Numbered from the stretch's first letter, positions 11,573-22,887 are shown. The stretch is DNA of 64,000 nt from Terfezia claveryi (GCA_015179025.1 WHUX01000021.1:186001-250000); one strand, 5' to 3'. Numbers and translations: made by a program. Notes: generated from the sequence alone by a model not told the origin.

Positions 11573-12387
11573 AATACTGCCAATGTTCCCAACTTTGAAG
11601 ACTTGCTCTATTATTAATCTTAAGATACTCTAGCGTATGATAGATTAAGGGTTGCTCAGCCAAGCTTACCAACTACTTCATGATTTAAAAACGATATTGT
11701 ATAGTTATTTCCTCCGAATGTCGACACTTTTGATGAGAGATCCTTAGTAGAGCGACCGACCTGGCTAGAGGTTGGACAGGGTGCTGGAAGTTCATTATCA
11801 TCAGAAAGGATTTTTATAGTGTCCGGACACCACTGTCCTGCCAATGTCTTCCGTAGTGTCCACTGTCATCTATGGTTGCCTAGATCCTGCCATCATGACC
11901 CTTGTCATCCTATGCATCTAGCGGCCCATGTCATTCTATACCTCTAGCACCTAATGGCATCCGGATAACCTCCCTTCAGCTTATGGTATACAGATGACCT
12001 CCTTTCAGGTTATAGTATCCAGATCTAGTTATTAGTTCTACAGACTCCCAAATATCATCTTGTGCCTTTCCACGACATCGGGGGAGTTCAACCCTAGTTG
12101 TTTCGAGTTGACCGGATCTCTAACCATTACCTTAGTAATTCAGCCCTGAAGGGATACCTGCTATGTGCAATGGAGTGCACCCACGGTTGAAGGTACACCT
12201 GAAAACAAGAATAATAAATGTCAATAGTGTTTCGAAATATTTATATACATAAAAGCTTATTCCATCGGAGGCAGTAATATCAGGGACTGAACTCGGGTCC
12301 ACCTCCCTATATTACTGGTCAACTCTAGCCTATATTACCTGCCCCTAACGTAGACCTGCCAACCATAGTTCCAAAACTACTACCTCT
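11573..12387. other. Repeat-like sequence without a gene
   Basis: No coding capacity is supported. A short minus-strand open frame at 11656-11844 is unrecognised. An imperfect hairpin lies near 12270-12320 (CAGTAATATCAGGG against CCCTATATTACTG). The texture resembles old transposon or LTR debris. Confidence 0.4.
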
Positions 12388-12807
12388 TGTAACGGGGTGC
12401 TAGGGGCAAGGCGACTATGGGGTACAACGGGCTAGTGTAGTGGGTATGCGGGGGACTGTCACAGACAGTGTCACGGAGTATCACGGATGCTGTCATGGAT
12501 GAAGGGAACAGGGGTAAGGACAAGGGGGCACGGGAAAAACCTCACACTCGCGTCAGAGCCTTACGCGAGTTTGAAATATGTCGCAAGGGGGCTGCAGGGC
12601 TGCAGAAGTCTTTCATAAGGCAAAGTAAGTGCACAAGGGAGATGCACCTGAATGTGAGAGAACAAAGACTGTATATGTATATACAAGACATTGGATGAAG
12701 AGCAAAAGGAAAGAGCGCAGGAAAGGGAATTATATATACAGGGAGGCCTTTGTAGCTAAGGCCGACAAGGGAAATCTAAGATTCAATCAAGGTTCTATGG
12801 CTTGACA
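12388..12807 (-). mobile_element. Solo or fragmentary LTR related to the Gypsy-2 LTR
   Basis: It begins TGTAACGGGGTGC then GGGGCAAGGCGAC, parallel to the Gypsy-2 LTR start (TGTAACGACGG, GGGGCAAGGCGACC). It shares GGGCTGCAG, GTGCACAAGGGAGATGCACC and TATACAAGAC in the same order, and ends TTGACA. No 5-bp target duplication was found. The distal part (12690-12770, AGAGCGCAGG, TTATATATACAGG, AAGGCCGAC) also matches the arms of the palindromic element at 36655-36750. Confidence 0.65.
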
Positions 12808-14116
12808 TGAAAAAACCAATACAAGCTGAGATGTGGAGGTCTTTATTAGTTCGATGAGAAGTTCTACCGATTGCTTTACTAGGTTTAAAGTGGGATAATC
12901 CACTATATGCAAATATTGAAGTTAACTTTATACTCTACTTGATTCCTACTTAAAGCAATTTTCCAATCAATAGTATTGGTAGATAACATTAAGGGTGATG
13001 CATCTGAACGATCAGTATAATTTACCGATATCTCAGAAAATACTGTGGATTTCCATATATCAATGCTAGATCTATATCAAAGAGTCTTTAAAATGGAGTA
13101 GGAATACCTCAGTTCGAAGCTTCTAAGCTCAGATGTTTTGAGACAATCCTTCTTACATTCACTTTACGATTTTGGGAAATTGGGAATAGGGGATTTTCTA
13201 TGATCTTGCAAGAGGTAGTTGGCAATTTAATATGACAAGATAGTGACTCATCTAAACCTAATCTAGATACTTCACCAGCAAAGAGAAGGCATGTTATTGC
13301 ATAGTTTAATAGAGATGCTAATATTAGGGAATTGAAGTACTAGTCATTAGCAGATCGAACTATAGTTGGAAGGTAATATAGATAGAGAGCTACCAGGTTA
13401 AATAGAAATCAAGCATAGCAAATGTCTAAGAAAGATTATCGTGAGTATCAAGTTATATGTTTTAAAATCTCATGATATTTTACCAAGGCCACAATAATTT
13501 CAACTCCTATCAGAATATCTGTTAGGCAGAAGAAAGGTGCTAGCGAGGTAACACAGGTGCAGAGCGGATCTATAGTAATATACCTACTATAGTGTATGAT
13601 AATATGCGGAGTGGACATTAGAGCGCAGAGTGCACTTAGGTAGAAGTGAACGATACGAGCGAAGACTTGCAAGGAAAAATACAGGTCCGGAGCATTGTCT
13701 ATATACATGAGAAATTCAGGGTAAGAAAATGTGCAGGGATGTGTTATTCAGCCAATCAGAAGCAAGAGAATACAAGAATTGCGGATAGCGGTCGGTGGCA
13801 ATCAGAGTGACTCAACCTGACCAGAGAAACTCAATCCGACATATGTAAAATACTTGTGTATGCGCAAACATAAGATGCTTGCGTGTGCGGATTCAGCTGA
13901 ATATTGTGGTAGTGGTGATGGCCTTGCCAGTGGATAATCCAGGGGTAAGGACGACACCCGATCGATAACCGGGTGTATTGGGTGCGTTAGCGACTGGGCA
14001 ACCAATAGCCAGCGCCGGTTGTACCTGTTGGTGGTGTTGGGGGGAGGTGAAAGGACATGTGACAGCACTACCCGATCTGGACATCACATAGTTGAGACAG
14101 GATCGAGACTAAGACA
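12808..14116. other. AT-rich decayed sequence
   Basis: 12810-13440 is AT-rich and full of TAA/TAG and looks like eroded coding or transposon sequence, but I cannot identify it. 13448-13708 (minus) and 13802-14068 (minus) are short open frames without recognised domains. A 7-bp stem ACACCCG/CGGGTGT lies near 13955-13980. Confidence 0.4.
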
Positions 14117-14145
14117 GGATCCGTAAGGTTGAAACCTTCGGATCC
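14117..14145. other. Strong short hairpin
   Basis: GGATCCG pairs with CGGATCC, then one bulged T, then AAGGTT pairs with AACCTT around a 2-nt turn. No poly-T follows closely, so it is not called a terminator. Confidence 0.7.
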
Positions 14146-14204
14146 ACAACGACCTCTTCTTCCTCTTGACATGACGAATAAAGATTAGTCACCAGACCTT
14201 CTAG

Positions 14205-14415
14205 ATACACTTTCCTCTTTCCCTTTCCTGTACACACTCCTCTTTCCTCATCACGCTCCTGTTTCCGGATCACCGTCCTCTTTCTTGATCACCGTCCTCT
14301 TTCTTGATCACCGTCCTCTCTCACCCTCCTCTCTCCAGATCACTCTCGTCTTTCCTCATAATCCTCCTCTTTCCCTTTCCTGTACACCCTCCTCTGTCCT
14401 CATCATCCTGCCTTT
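14205..14415 (+). repeat. CT-rich imperfect tandem repeat
   Basis: Units of about 15-20 bp built on CCTCTTTC(T/C)TGATCACCGT and variants. TTGATCACCGTCCTCTTTC appears in near-identical consecutive copies around 14275-14320. It lies directly upstream of the ATG at 14425 and could act as a pyrimidine-rich promoter or leader. Confidence 0.75.
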
Positions 14416-14424
14416 TCCTCTATC

Positions 14425-16122
14425 ATGCCCTCTGACAATTCAAAGAATATGGAGGGAAACCCAAATCTGGAGCTCACAACTGAGAAGTCGAATCTGGATT
14501 CCGATATGATTAACTCTCGAGCACGGATACAAAGCTTGCTGCGGTAGAGAGGGCCATAGAACAGCATATTGCTGCAGGGAAGCATCAGAGGACATACGAA
14601 GTGGTTGGGTTAATTACAGTTTGCTTTGGCTCGGATAATGATACGTTCATTGATTCACAGGCCATGAAAACTTTTTCCAACTTTTGCCTACACACTCCGA
14701 ATCTTTAACAGACATGATTTCCGGCTTACATTCCGACATGAGTTGCGATCAGTGCTGGAAGAATGGTTTACAAAACCTTGCAGAAGGCTTCAAAGATGTT
14801 TGCGAGGCCTGATAATTTTCCATTATGCAGGCATGGCAAGTGTACCGTCAGCGCCTCAAGAGCCTCCTCCTACGCTCAGAAAATCCGAACCGTAGTTCCA
14901 AATACTCCATAGAGTTCTCTACAATAAAGAGTTTCTTCTCACAGCCCGATGTTGGACTGAATGGAACGGATATCCTCTACACACTCGACTGCTGTAACCT
15001 CTACTATCGATTGTTTGGCTGCCACTACCACTCTTACGAATGCACGGCCCACGATGGATGGTAACATACGGCTCGGCTCGTGCCCCGTCTCGAGCTCAGA
15101 GGTCATTGCAGCCGCGAAATATCGAACGTACCCGGGGAGTGGAAATCTTCAAAATACTTTGTAGTCCCACCCTTACCTTCTGTTTTTTTTTATAAACCTC
15201 AATTACACAACCTCCACCCGCAGTCCAGGCGTTCATTACCTCCCTTAAGAATATCCTACAAGATGGTTATACAAGTATCCTGGCCCTGGATCTTGTCGGT
15301 TAACAACTATCTCTACAGTCGTAGGCTATTTATTAATCGGGAGTCAATTCAGGATGAGCTATCACGTCACCACATTTATTGCTATGGAAAGTAGCAGCAA
15401 AATTTACAACTACAATCGCTCAATTTTCGACATAACCAACCACGCCTACCAACACAAGAGGCAACACAAGAGGAGGAAACTGCCAAAGTTAATGAAATCG
15501 CCGCTGTATCTCGCTATGGTTGAAACCCACAATTTGCTTCGGTTACTACAACATTGCAGTCCTATGTATCGTCCGACGCTGCGGAATATAGGTGGACGAT
15601 GAGGGTTGAAATTGATTCCTCTTATTTCCATGTCGGTTTATATCCGTATCTTTCATATCTCTGCATCTTTCTTAATTTCCTTGACCTACACAGATATGTA
15701 GCGTACGCAGTGATCTATTCACTTCTATTCACTCTTGCGATTCTCGCCAGCCACCTCGTGCCCAGGCCTAAGGTAATACAACATTTACGCAAGCCTTGAT
15801 CAAAGAGCTCTCAGAATGGGACAAGAATACCATCCCATCCGTTGAAAACATCTATAAAGAGCTTCTGAAAAAGCGGAAGAAGGCGCTTCCTCATTGGAGC
15901 ATAATTTCAGGAATGGATTCGATTATATTACCATTGAAAGGTGCAATAGCTACGGAAAAACCCAGGAACAACACGTCAGATGATGATAAGATTGACCTGA
16001 ACCTCTGTATCACACTGACACCAAACTTGGAAGATCCAACCATCCAAGAATTACTCCGAAAGATAGAAAACATTTTACGCTACTTTGACATCTCAGTTTT
16101 AGAGATTCAGAAAAAGGACTGA
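14425..16122 (+). pseudogene. Broken gene of unknown function
   Basis: Several plus-strand coding-like segments lie in different frames. An ATG at 14425 opens about 40 codons rich in Asn, Glu and Ser. A segment at about 14526-14705 reads AIEQHIAAGKHQRTYEVVG and continues GLITVCFGSDNDTFIDS before a stop. A last open segment at about 15772-16122 (to TGA/TAA-free end at 16122) is Lys/Glu/Leu-rich, includes DDDKIDLNLCITLTPNLED and ends EIQKKD. No single set of GT-AG introns that joins them was found, so frameshift decay is likelier than splicing. I do not recognise a family. Confidence 0.4.
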
Positions 16123-16123
16123 A

Positions 16124-16430
16124 CGGGACTCTGTATGTGTAAGGGCCAAGCTCCAAACGGTATACCACTCAGGTTCTATAATGTCTGGCTATAACTAATA
16201 TTATAACTGTTATAGTGGCGAAGAAAATAGCCATGGGAGGAGAGGGGGTAATCACCACGAAATAGGGAAGAGATTCTGCATATATGTGGGAACTGAGCTC
16301 CAAATGGTATGCTACTGAGATTCTATGATATCGTATTGTAACTAATATTATAACTGTCATACTAGCAAAGAAAATACCTACGGGAGGAGAGGGAGTAATG
16401 GCCCTGAAAATAGGGAAACAATTATGCTTG
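16124..16430 (+). repeat. Tandem duplication, unit about 147 bp
   Basis: Two diverged copies in a row. AGCTCCAAA at 16149 recurs at 16296, TAACTAATATTATAACTGT recurs in both, and AAGAAAATA followed by GGGAGGAGAGGG also recurs. The first copy starts right after the stop of the broken gene. Confidence 0.8.
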
Positions 16431-16547
16431 TTTGGTTATCAGAATTCAGCCTCAGTATCTGTAAGGACCTATGTAGCTCTAAGCGGTGCGGTACTAGTGC
16501 GGGGAATGGGGTGAGGGTAAGCATTGGGGGAATTTATTTTGTACGTA

Positions 16548-16721
16548 CCTGGAAAACTGGTGAATAAGAGCCCCTGTCAATATCTTTTGATATTCCCTTT
16601 GATGGTAGCAGCGTTAGTACTTTTGGCAAGATACTTAGGCAGACTTGGCTAAACGATTGTGACTTACTTTACCGTTGAGATTCACTTTTTGACGAGGGCT
16701 CTTATTCACCAGTTTTCCCTG
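16548..16721. mobile_element. TA-flanked MITE (Tc1/mariner-like)
   Basis: Terminal inverted repeats share a perfect 23-bp core (16551-16573 and 16696-16718; GGAAAACTGGTGAATAAG...). The outermost bases are CCT on the left and CAG on the right strand. TA dinucleotides flank both ends (16546-16547 and 16722-16723), the duplication expected for Tc1/mariner elements. There is no coding capacity. Confidence 0.8.
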
Positions 16722-16804
16722 TATACATGTCTTTTTTGTGTCGCTAGTTTATAATTTATGATCGATCATCTCCTTTCTCCTACGCTTCGTTCGATGAAAA
16801 GAGT

Positions 16805-16878
16805 TAGTCTGGTTGGCACGAAAAGATAGTCTGGTTGGCACAAGCTTCTCGTCGAAAAGAGAGTCTGATCGAGACTAC
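16805..16878 (+). repeat. Cluster of TAGTCTGGTTGGCAC motifs
   Basis: Two direct copies (16805-16819 and 16827-16841) are followed by TCTGATCGAGACTAC (16864-16878). The same two motif types co-occur at 11390-11562 and 24241-24344. Confidence 0.75.
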
Positions 16879-17182
16879 GAAAAGAGTGTCAATCGTTATT
16901 TCCATTAAGCTAATGTAATTACGAAGTGCCTTGGCATCTTGGCTTAACGCTAGAGGTTTAATTGAAATTTAATAATTATTGAGTCTACATAATTAGAGGG
17001 ATTTCACAAACTTTTCTTGTTATTGTTATGGTTAAAATTACTAAGCAGAAATAGGCCAAAAGTTAGCGGGAAAAAAAAAAAGAGGTTTCGCAAGATCTGA
17101 TGTTAATGTTAATGTTAAGTGCCATCAACGGACATCTAATATTAAGTGCCAGCAACAACACATCAACAACACAACGGACATC

Positions 17183-18274
17183 ATGGCAGAAGCAGTAGCA
17201 GCAGCAGCAGCGGCAGCAGCGGCAACATTAGCTATAGCGACTGCAAATGAAACTCAGAATATAGCTATGGCACTTGTGCAAAATCCGCGTTATCGTCCAC
17301 CATTGTCACCCCCGGAGGCTGCCGCATTCAATCAGTTCTCAGAGGTCGAGTGCGTTGAGTTCTTTCGATTCACAAAGACCGAGATGCAACAGATACTTCT
17401 ATATCTCTGCCTTGACCAGATTACCTATCGTAATCGGCGGAAAGCATCACCGGAGGAAGCTTTATGCGTGCTACTATCTAGACTGTCTAGTAATAAGCGC
17501 TTAAAGGATGATATGAGATTATTTGGAAAGAGTAGAACATGGCAGTCAGTTATTTTCAATGATGTGATTATACATTTGGTTACCCGATATGCAGAGAAGT
17601 TGGAATGGGACCCCCAGCGCTTAACATATCAGAAGCTTCAGAGCTATGCTGAATATGTGGGTGCTCGAGGCCGTGGTGTGTCTATATGGGGGTTTGTGGA
17701 TGGGACATTAAAGGTAGTGTGTCGACCTTCTCGACACCAGCGGAGGTGGTATTCCGAGTATAAAAAGCATCATGCTATCAAATTCCAAGCCATTGCTACA
17801 CCTGATGGGCTTATTTCACATCTTGTGGGACCATATGAAGGGAAATTAGGTGATTGGGCTGCATGGAGGCAGTCAAAGATTGAATACCACCTTCGGCAGA
17901 TACATCAAGGACCTCGAAATCGGCTATATGTATATGGTGATCCAGCATATAGCGCTGGATATAGAGTTATAGGACCATATAAAGCACTTCCAAATCGACC
18001 ACTTCCTCCACAAACTCAGGCATTTAATGCTTATATGTCTTCTATGAGGATTGCGGTAGAGCATAGCTTTGGTAAAATATCAGCTTTGTGGCCATTTGTT
18101 ACCCATCCTCGAGCTCTAAAAATCAGACACTCCCTAGTTGGAGCTTACTATATGATTGCTGTCTTATTAACCAATATACATACATGCCTTCATGGAAGCC
18201 AAATCTCCACCCAATTCGCATGTCCTCCACCATCATTAGATGAATACCTTTTAATCAGACCGGCGGCTCAATAA
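17183..18274 (+). CDS. PIF/Harbinger DDE transposase
   Basis: A 363-residue open frame with no stops. It would catalyse cut-and-paste transposition of the surrounding element together with its Myb-like partner. The N-terminus is an Ala-rich run encoded by GCA/GCG repeats (about 6-14). The catalytic triad of the DDE_Tnp_4 type is visible: D173 in WGFVDGTLK, D253 in YGDPAYS and E293 in IAVEHSFGK. The region between (HHAIKFQAIATPDGLISHL, GPYEG) also fits the family. The length matches typical 350-450 residue family members. The ATG at 17183 follows ACATC and is the first in frame. The 3' end overlaps the convergent Myb-like gene by 24 bp. The frame is intact, so this copy may still encode active protein, although the partner gene has a stop. 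Confidence 0.92.
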   Translation: MAEAVAAAAAAAAATLAIATANETQNIAMALVQNPRYRPPLSPPEAAAFNQFSEVECVEFFRFTKTEMQQILLYLCLDQITYRNRRKASPEEALCVLLSRLSSNKRLKDDMRLFGKSRTWQSVIFNDVIIHLVTRYAEKLEWDPQRLTYQKLQSYAEYVGARGRGVSIWGFVDGTLKVVCRPSRHQRRWYSEYKKHHAIKFQAIATPDGLISHLVGPYEGKLGDWAAWRQSKIEYHLRQIHQGPRNRLYVYGDPAYSAGYRVIGPYKALPNRPLPPQTQAFNAYMSSMRIAVEHSFGKISALWPFVTHPRALKIRHSLVGAYYMIAVLLTNIHTCLHGSQISTQFACPPPSLDEYLLIRPAAQ

Positions 18275-19211
18275 TTCTCTCAATATCTGATTAGTTTCTT
18301 CTGCTCGATGTTCCGCACGACGATTTGTTTTTTGGATACATTCCTCCAACTTTACTACCTTGGCTTCCAAATCATTACCCCCTCTTGAGCTATGTGAAAT
18401 AGCATTTGCAAGCTCTTTTACAGCAGCTGCCATAAGATGGCCATTATTGCGAACAACATCTAAAATCTCAGAGTTCCGACTCAGATTCTTCTTCTGGCGC
18501 TTCGGTGGTTGAATCTCTTCAATATCGGTGTCATGGTCACTATCAGATTCCGAGATAGATTGAGCTTTTTGGGACCATGTGTGTAGCAGGTTGGCTCGTG
18601 CTTTTTTTGCTTGCGTCTGCTCTTTCTCAAGCTCTTCTTTGGTCATTTGCGCTTGCTTTGCCTACTCTTGCTGTTCATTTAAATGAGTTACCCACTCAGA
18701 TAATGACTGCTTGAGTTCAGAATCCTGCTGTACTGTACCTATTTCTTTTATGTCAGCCTATATATATTATTGTATGAAGGTTAAAGCTACTACTGTACAT
18801 ACCGGATTCCTTCTCTTCTTTCTTAATTTGACCTTCAAATTGTATCACCAGCGTATTCACTGCTTGTTGGGGATCTCGTAGTTCTTTCCCAATCTCATCT
18901 TTTAAGAGATCACGGATTTTAGCCCAAAAGGCTTTTTTATTTCCATGTCGATGGTCTGCTTGGTGCAGAATACAAAGGCGAATAAGTTTAACCTTTTCTT
19001 CTTCTACCAGCCTTGCTCTACCGCCAGTTCTACCACTCGGGGTTGGTGTTGAACGGCTCGGGGTTGGTGTTGTACCGCTCGGGGTTGGTGTTCTGTTACT
19101 TGAGATAGCGCTCAAAATAGGAGGTTGCGCATCGGTAATTTGTGTTTGATCTACGCTATGAGGTAACACGCACTCCGGAGTTTGAAGATGAGCTTGATCC
19201 TGAGGAGCCAT
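18251..19211 (-). pseudogene. Harbinger Myb/SANT-like DNA-binding protein, one in-frame stop
   Basis: Exon 1 is 19211-18803. A 64-nt intron (18802-18739; GTATGT donor, TAG acceptor) leads to exon 2, 18738-18251, for about 298 codons. Residues about 45-135 form a Myb/SANT- or trihelix-like region (EEEKVKLIRLCILHQADH, KAFWAKIRDLL, then an amphipathic coiled segment). The C-terminal half is Gln/Lys/Glu-rich and helical, with a nuclear-localisation-like PPKRQKK. In PIF/Harbinger elements this protein binds the ends and helps import the transposase. A TAG at 18664-18662 interrupts exon 2 in a run QEQAKQAQ-like, consistent with CAG to TAG. Without readthrough only the DNA-binding half would be made. 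The intron is inferred from frame continuity. The Ser/Thr/Pro-rich N-terminus contains three near-identical TPTPSGRT-type repeats. Confidence 0.75.
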
Positions 19212-19850
19212 ATTGAGAGTTTGGATGTGTTCTGATGATTATTCGAAGGTAGAGAGCGAGCGCAAGAGGGGTAGGTATTGGTGTTATTTAACAAGAAGTG
19301 TGCGGTTATTTTTATTTACTAACAAATGGTTGCTATGGTAACATCGGAAGTTGTCGGGTTGCCATGGTAACTTAGCATTAACATTAACAAGAATCTAAGT
19401 TGCGAAATCCCTCTATTGAAATTAAATTAGCAACGTTAATCAACATCGCGACGTCACGACATCACTCAACATTGGGTTTATCTACCAATATAAGAACATC
19501 ACCATCACGTAAATGACATTGGAATGCAAAAAGGAACTGGAATTCGGAAATGAATGAAGGACGGGGTGACAATATCCTTCTATAAATGCCCAACACCTCG
19601 TCCAACAGCTCTAATATCATGCCTCCAGAAAGTACCTTTAGCAACTGTATGAGCAGCCCAAATGTAGTTCACCAACACTCTCTGCCGAGTGAGTTGTGGC
19701 ATGTTGACGAATGCTGAGACGTGATCTCGATGTTACTGCTCTAAGCTGGCTTAACTGAAGATTTAACTTAGGAGTCAATCACATTTTTGAAATCTGCGCT
19801 AGTTTTGCTTTGCAAAGGCGCCTCGTAATTGACATTAGCTTAATGGAAAT

Positions 19851-20629
19851 AGTACCGGTATGCTGGATATGGTATATTGCGCGCGATGCGCTGGGTAATC
19901 TAGTATGTTGCGTAGCGGGATATTCCTAAGAAGATGCTGGGTAATACCGTAGGGTATGCTACGCTGGGGTAGCGCATGAATAAAACGCCGGATTTCCTGC
20001 ATAAAAAGGCGTTTGCATAGACAGAGAGTGTGGTACGCGGTACTTGTTCCAACCAACTATATATAGTGTTGTACCCTAGTTGAGAGAGTAGTATAGCGCT
20101 ATATCTCAAACATGTATACAAGTCTCACAATTCCTCAAATGTTTACTTCAATTTTCAATTCTTACCCCACTATATACAACTCAATACCTCGCGTCAAGTC
20201 TATGGAATAACCGAGATTACGTTTTATGATGTTGCGTCAACTGTACATCTAGAACCTACCTGGATGCCGAAACTAACAACATTACTCATGAATCAATGTA
20301 CATTTGTACTATATATAAACAGGTATGTAGATCTATTTATGCTGTGCAACTTGAAGGAGCCGGTATCCATGCACCCGCTGCCCGTGAACTATGTACCTTA
20401 ATTGTCAATAGGTATGGATAAATGCGGGTTGAACTGGGATAAGGTTCGGTAAGCACATGTAAGTATTACGTCCAAGTATGCGTTAATTTTGTTTCTGCGT
20501 CATTAAAATTGCCGTAACTTCCTTCATAATATCAAGAGACCAACTCACCAGGAACAGGCCTAGGAAAGCACAAAAACCAAACTACTCGAACAACTAGCAA
20601 TCCACACACTATAACACTATAACTGAAGA
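19851..20629. other. Intergenic, probable promoter of the 20630 gene
   Basis: No gene is supported. 19860-20100 is rich in TATGCTGG/GGTAGCG-type short repeats. The last 100 bases are A/C-rich (AAACCAAACTACTCGAACAA), typical of fungal 5' leaders. Confidence 0.45.
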
Positions 20630-21160
20630 ATGGAATCCTCACCAATTACCCATGGGACCGAAGATCTCAAATCGGGCCCACCCGCATCAGCGGACTCAGC
20701 GGACGACACCAAACCCCGCATTCCCACCTTCGACTTGCACCACCGCGACCCAACCAGTTCACCTCCCTCCACCCTCCGCATCATTCTCGGAGCCCTCTTC
20801 CTCCTTGCAGGCTGGGTATGTGGCTTCACATATCTCTCCACAGGCCAAGACGTGCAACTCCGTGAATTCTTCACTTGTGCTGTCGGTTCAGACTGCAAGT
20901 ACAAGCCCACAGCAAGAATGAGCAAGGGGAATTCGAACAGGCAGAACGCTTACGGTGACAGCGAGCATGACGGGGATGTTGAACCAGAGGATCCTAAAGT
21001 TATCATGAGCTGCATCCCACAATCGCAATTAGAGATGCTGGAGCATGAGTTGGCGAGTGTGGCTGAGGCAATAGTGGTTGAGAGAAAGAAGGTGGTGGAG
21101 TTGGAGGCGGAGTTGGAGGGGTATAGACCGAGCTATAAAAAGAAGGGGCAAAATGTCTAA
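20630..21160 (+). CDS. Small single-pass membrane protein with C-terminal coiled coil, unknown function
   Basis: A 176-residue intronless open frame. The start ATG at 20630 lies in GAAGAATGG with an A at -3 and an A/C-rich leader. Residues 1-48 are polar and Ser/Pro/Asp-rich. A transmembrane helix spans about 49-70 (LRIILGALFLLAGWVCGFTY). A short loop with Cys83 and Cys89 follows, then an acidic linker and an amphipathic helix at about 131-164 (LEMLEHELASVAEAIVVERK, ELEAELEG) that fits a coiled coil, ending in a basic KKKGQ tail. There is no cleavable signal, so it is probably a signal-anchor protein. I recognise no family. Codon texture and absence of decay suggest a live gene. Confidence 0.72.
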   Translation: MESSPITHGTEDLKSGPPASADSADDTKPRIPTFDLHHRDPTSSPPSTLRIILGALFLLAGWVCGFTYLSTGQDVQLREFFTCAVGSDCKYKPTARMSKGNSNRQNAYGDSEHDGDVEPEDPKVIMSCIPQSQLEMLEHELASVAEAIVVERKKVVELEAELEGYRPSYKKKGQNV

Positions 21161-22070
21161 TGGCGCTGAGCAGTACTTGGGACAGTCAACGGAGGAGGGT
21201 ATCCTTAGGTAGAGCAGGAGTTCGGATTTTATAAGCTTCCGAGGATCTTGATATCCCGGGTATGTTTCATGGGGATTGGGATAAATCCCCGGTATGCCAA
21301 AAAATTCGAATTGTAGTGGCAAGCTTACTTATATATCGATATAACGTATAGTCAACCGAATGGCTAGACTAGAGCGTGGTGGGTCCTAAATGGAAGTTGC
21401 AATTGGTGCCAAGACTAGTATTGTATATATACTGCGAGGCGATGGTAATGTCGCCATATAACATGCGAGTGATGTGGTGCGGGGCGTTGTAACTAGCTAG
21501 CTATGGATATTATTGGCGGAGTGGATCGCTTTGACCTTGATCTTGTTGTGTGAATTCGTTTGTGAATATATCCATACTGATTAAGATACTTCAAGCTAAG
21601 CTTCAAAAGGGGTCCGTCGCTGGTTTTGTGTTATAACGCAACTTAACAAGGACTCGTCAGGTAACCCTACTTTGACCCCTACCTCCCTCAAAAAAACTCG
21701 CCAAAAGCCCCTCCCGTCGAGCAACCAAGGTGACCTATAAGCATAGTTAAGCATGGTCAGGGCTAGCTTTAAGTATAGTTAAAATGGCCTTAAGTATGGT
21801 ATAGCTACCCGAATTTAATTGCTTTTGGAAGCTTGCGCTGAGCCAACCAAAAAATGGGGAAGTATCAAGAAGGGTTTTGACGGGAAAGGAAGAAGTGGGG
21901 TACTTACGCCCATAACGCTAGAAACCGCACTTGCGGAACTTCTAAAGGGCATCCTAAGCTCCCAATCAAGCCCCATGGGCTGGAATTACGGAAGCTGGGG
22001 GTCCTCCCATATAGGTTCGCCAAAGAGCTGAGGGCGATAGAGTCTGTTGGGGCTGCTAAGGCCTCCGAAT
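21161..22070. other. Intergenic
   Basis: No supported gene. 21720-21810 carries repeated AAGTATAGTTAA/AAGCATAGTTAAG-like words. A 70-codon open frame at 21819-22031 has no recognised features. Confidence 0.4.
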
Positions 22071-22071
22071 A

Positions 22072-22886
22072 CAGATGACTCTCGTTACAAGCATACCAGA
22101 TACAAGCATATATTGGTTACAAGCATACCTTCGGCAGTCCCACATAGTAAATAAGCATATTTCCGTTACTAGAATATTCTTATTTTTTTTGCTTAGTCAC
22201 CATACATATGCTTGTAACAAGAGAAGCACTAAACCATAACTAGAGGTTTATCGACAAGAAATGTGCCCTCTACGAGGGTGTTGTGCCAACCAGACTAGAA
22301 ATGTGCCAACCAGACTAGAAATAACCCCCACAGAATACGCTTACGCTATATCTTACAACATACACAACACACGCAACACATACAACACACACAATATTCA
22401 ATACAACATAAACTACATTTCTATGTCTTCTGCAAAGAGTTCTTGTTCCGCACCGTCAGCCATGGTCAGAGGTGGAACCTCAGAGTATACAGACATATGC
22501 AAAACGGAACCTGAGTGACATATTAAACAATGGTTCGAATTCGAAAACCCAAGTAAGGAACTGACGCAGTCGCCAAGGTGATCCCTCGGTCAATACCACT
22601 ACCTTCCAAGATGCACTCAAGCATGAGAAAAAACGGATCGAGATTCTTGAGATGGAACGCAGGCGGCAGCATGTGCAGCGCAGGATAACTGATTTTTTTG
22701 GGTACTTCCGGAGCATCCTCCTCCTCTTCCTGATGTCTCTCTGTTATTTGTATGCATGTCCAGTATTTATTGTGTCATTCCGGAGGCTTTCCTACCTAGT
22801 AATAAATTTCTCTAGTTATAAGCATATATTGGTTATAAGCATACATTCCCCCGTCCCGACGATATGCTTGTAACGAGAGTCATCTG
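22072..22886. mobile_element. TA-flanked non-autonomous element (Tc1/mariner-like), 815 bp
   Basis: Near-perfect terminal inverted repeats (22072-22095 and 22863-22886; CAGATGACTCTCGTTACAAG...) are bounded by TA at 22070-22071 and 22887-22888. Subterminal AAGCATA words recur in both ends (TATATTGGTTACAAGCATAC on the left; the matching TATAAGCATATATTGG on the right). The interior (22423-22720) contains eroded coding sequence in two frames, including KHEKKRIEILEMERRRQHVQ, that may be a transposase or passenger remnant. It also contains two inverted copies of the TAGTCTGGTTGGCAC motif. Confidence 0.78.
22274..22317 (-). repeat. Two copies of the CTAGTCTGGTTGGCAC motif, one complete
   Basis: 22274-22298 is the exact reverse complement of the 25-bp sequence at 11545-11569 and 24276-24300. 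A second 15-bp copy follows at 22303-22317. Confidence 0.85.
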
Positions 22887-22887
22887 T

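Larger units (their letters stand above)
16898..19850. mobile_element. PIF/Harbinger DNA transposon, nearly intact
   Basis: Terminal inverted repeats start ATTTCCATTAAGCTAATGT at both ends (16898 onward; 19850 backward) and stay similar through AATTACGA(A/G)G(T/C)GCC. The body holds a DDE transposase gene (17183-18274, plus) and a Myb/SANT-like gene (18251-19211, minus), the two-gene arrangement of PIF/Harbinger elements. The expected 3-bp target duplication is not clear, so the exact outer boundaries may be off by a few bases. 19212-19835 has no gene but contains the stretch conserved in the decayed copy at 893-1815. Confidence 0.85.

Noticed and set aside
15772..16122. Stand-alone gene with a non-ATG start near 15796
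   Set aside because: It lacks an upstream ATG in frame and follows other broken segments, so it was folded into the pseudogene at 14425-16122.
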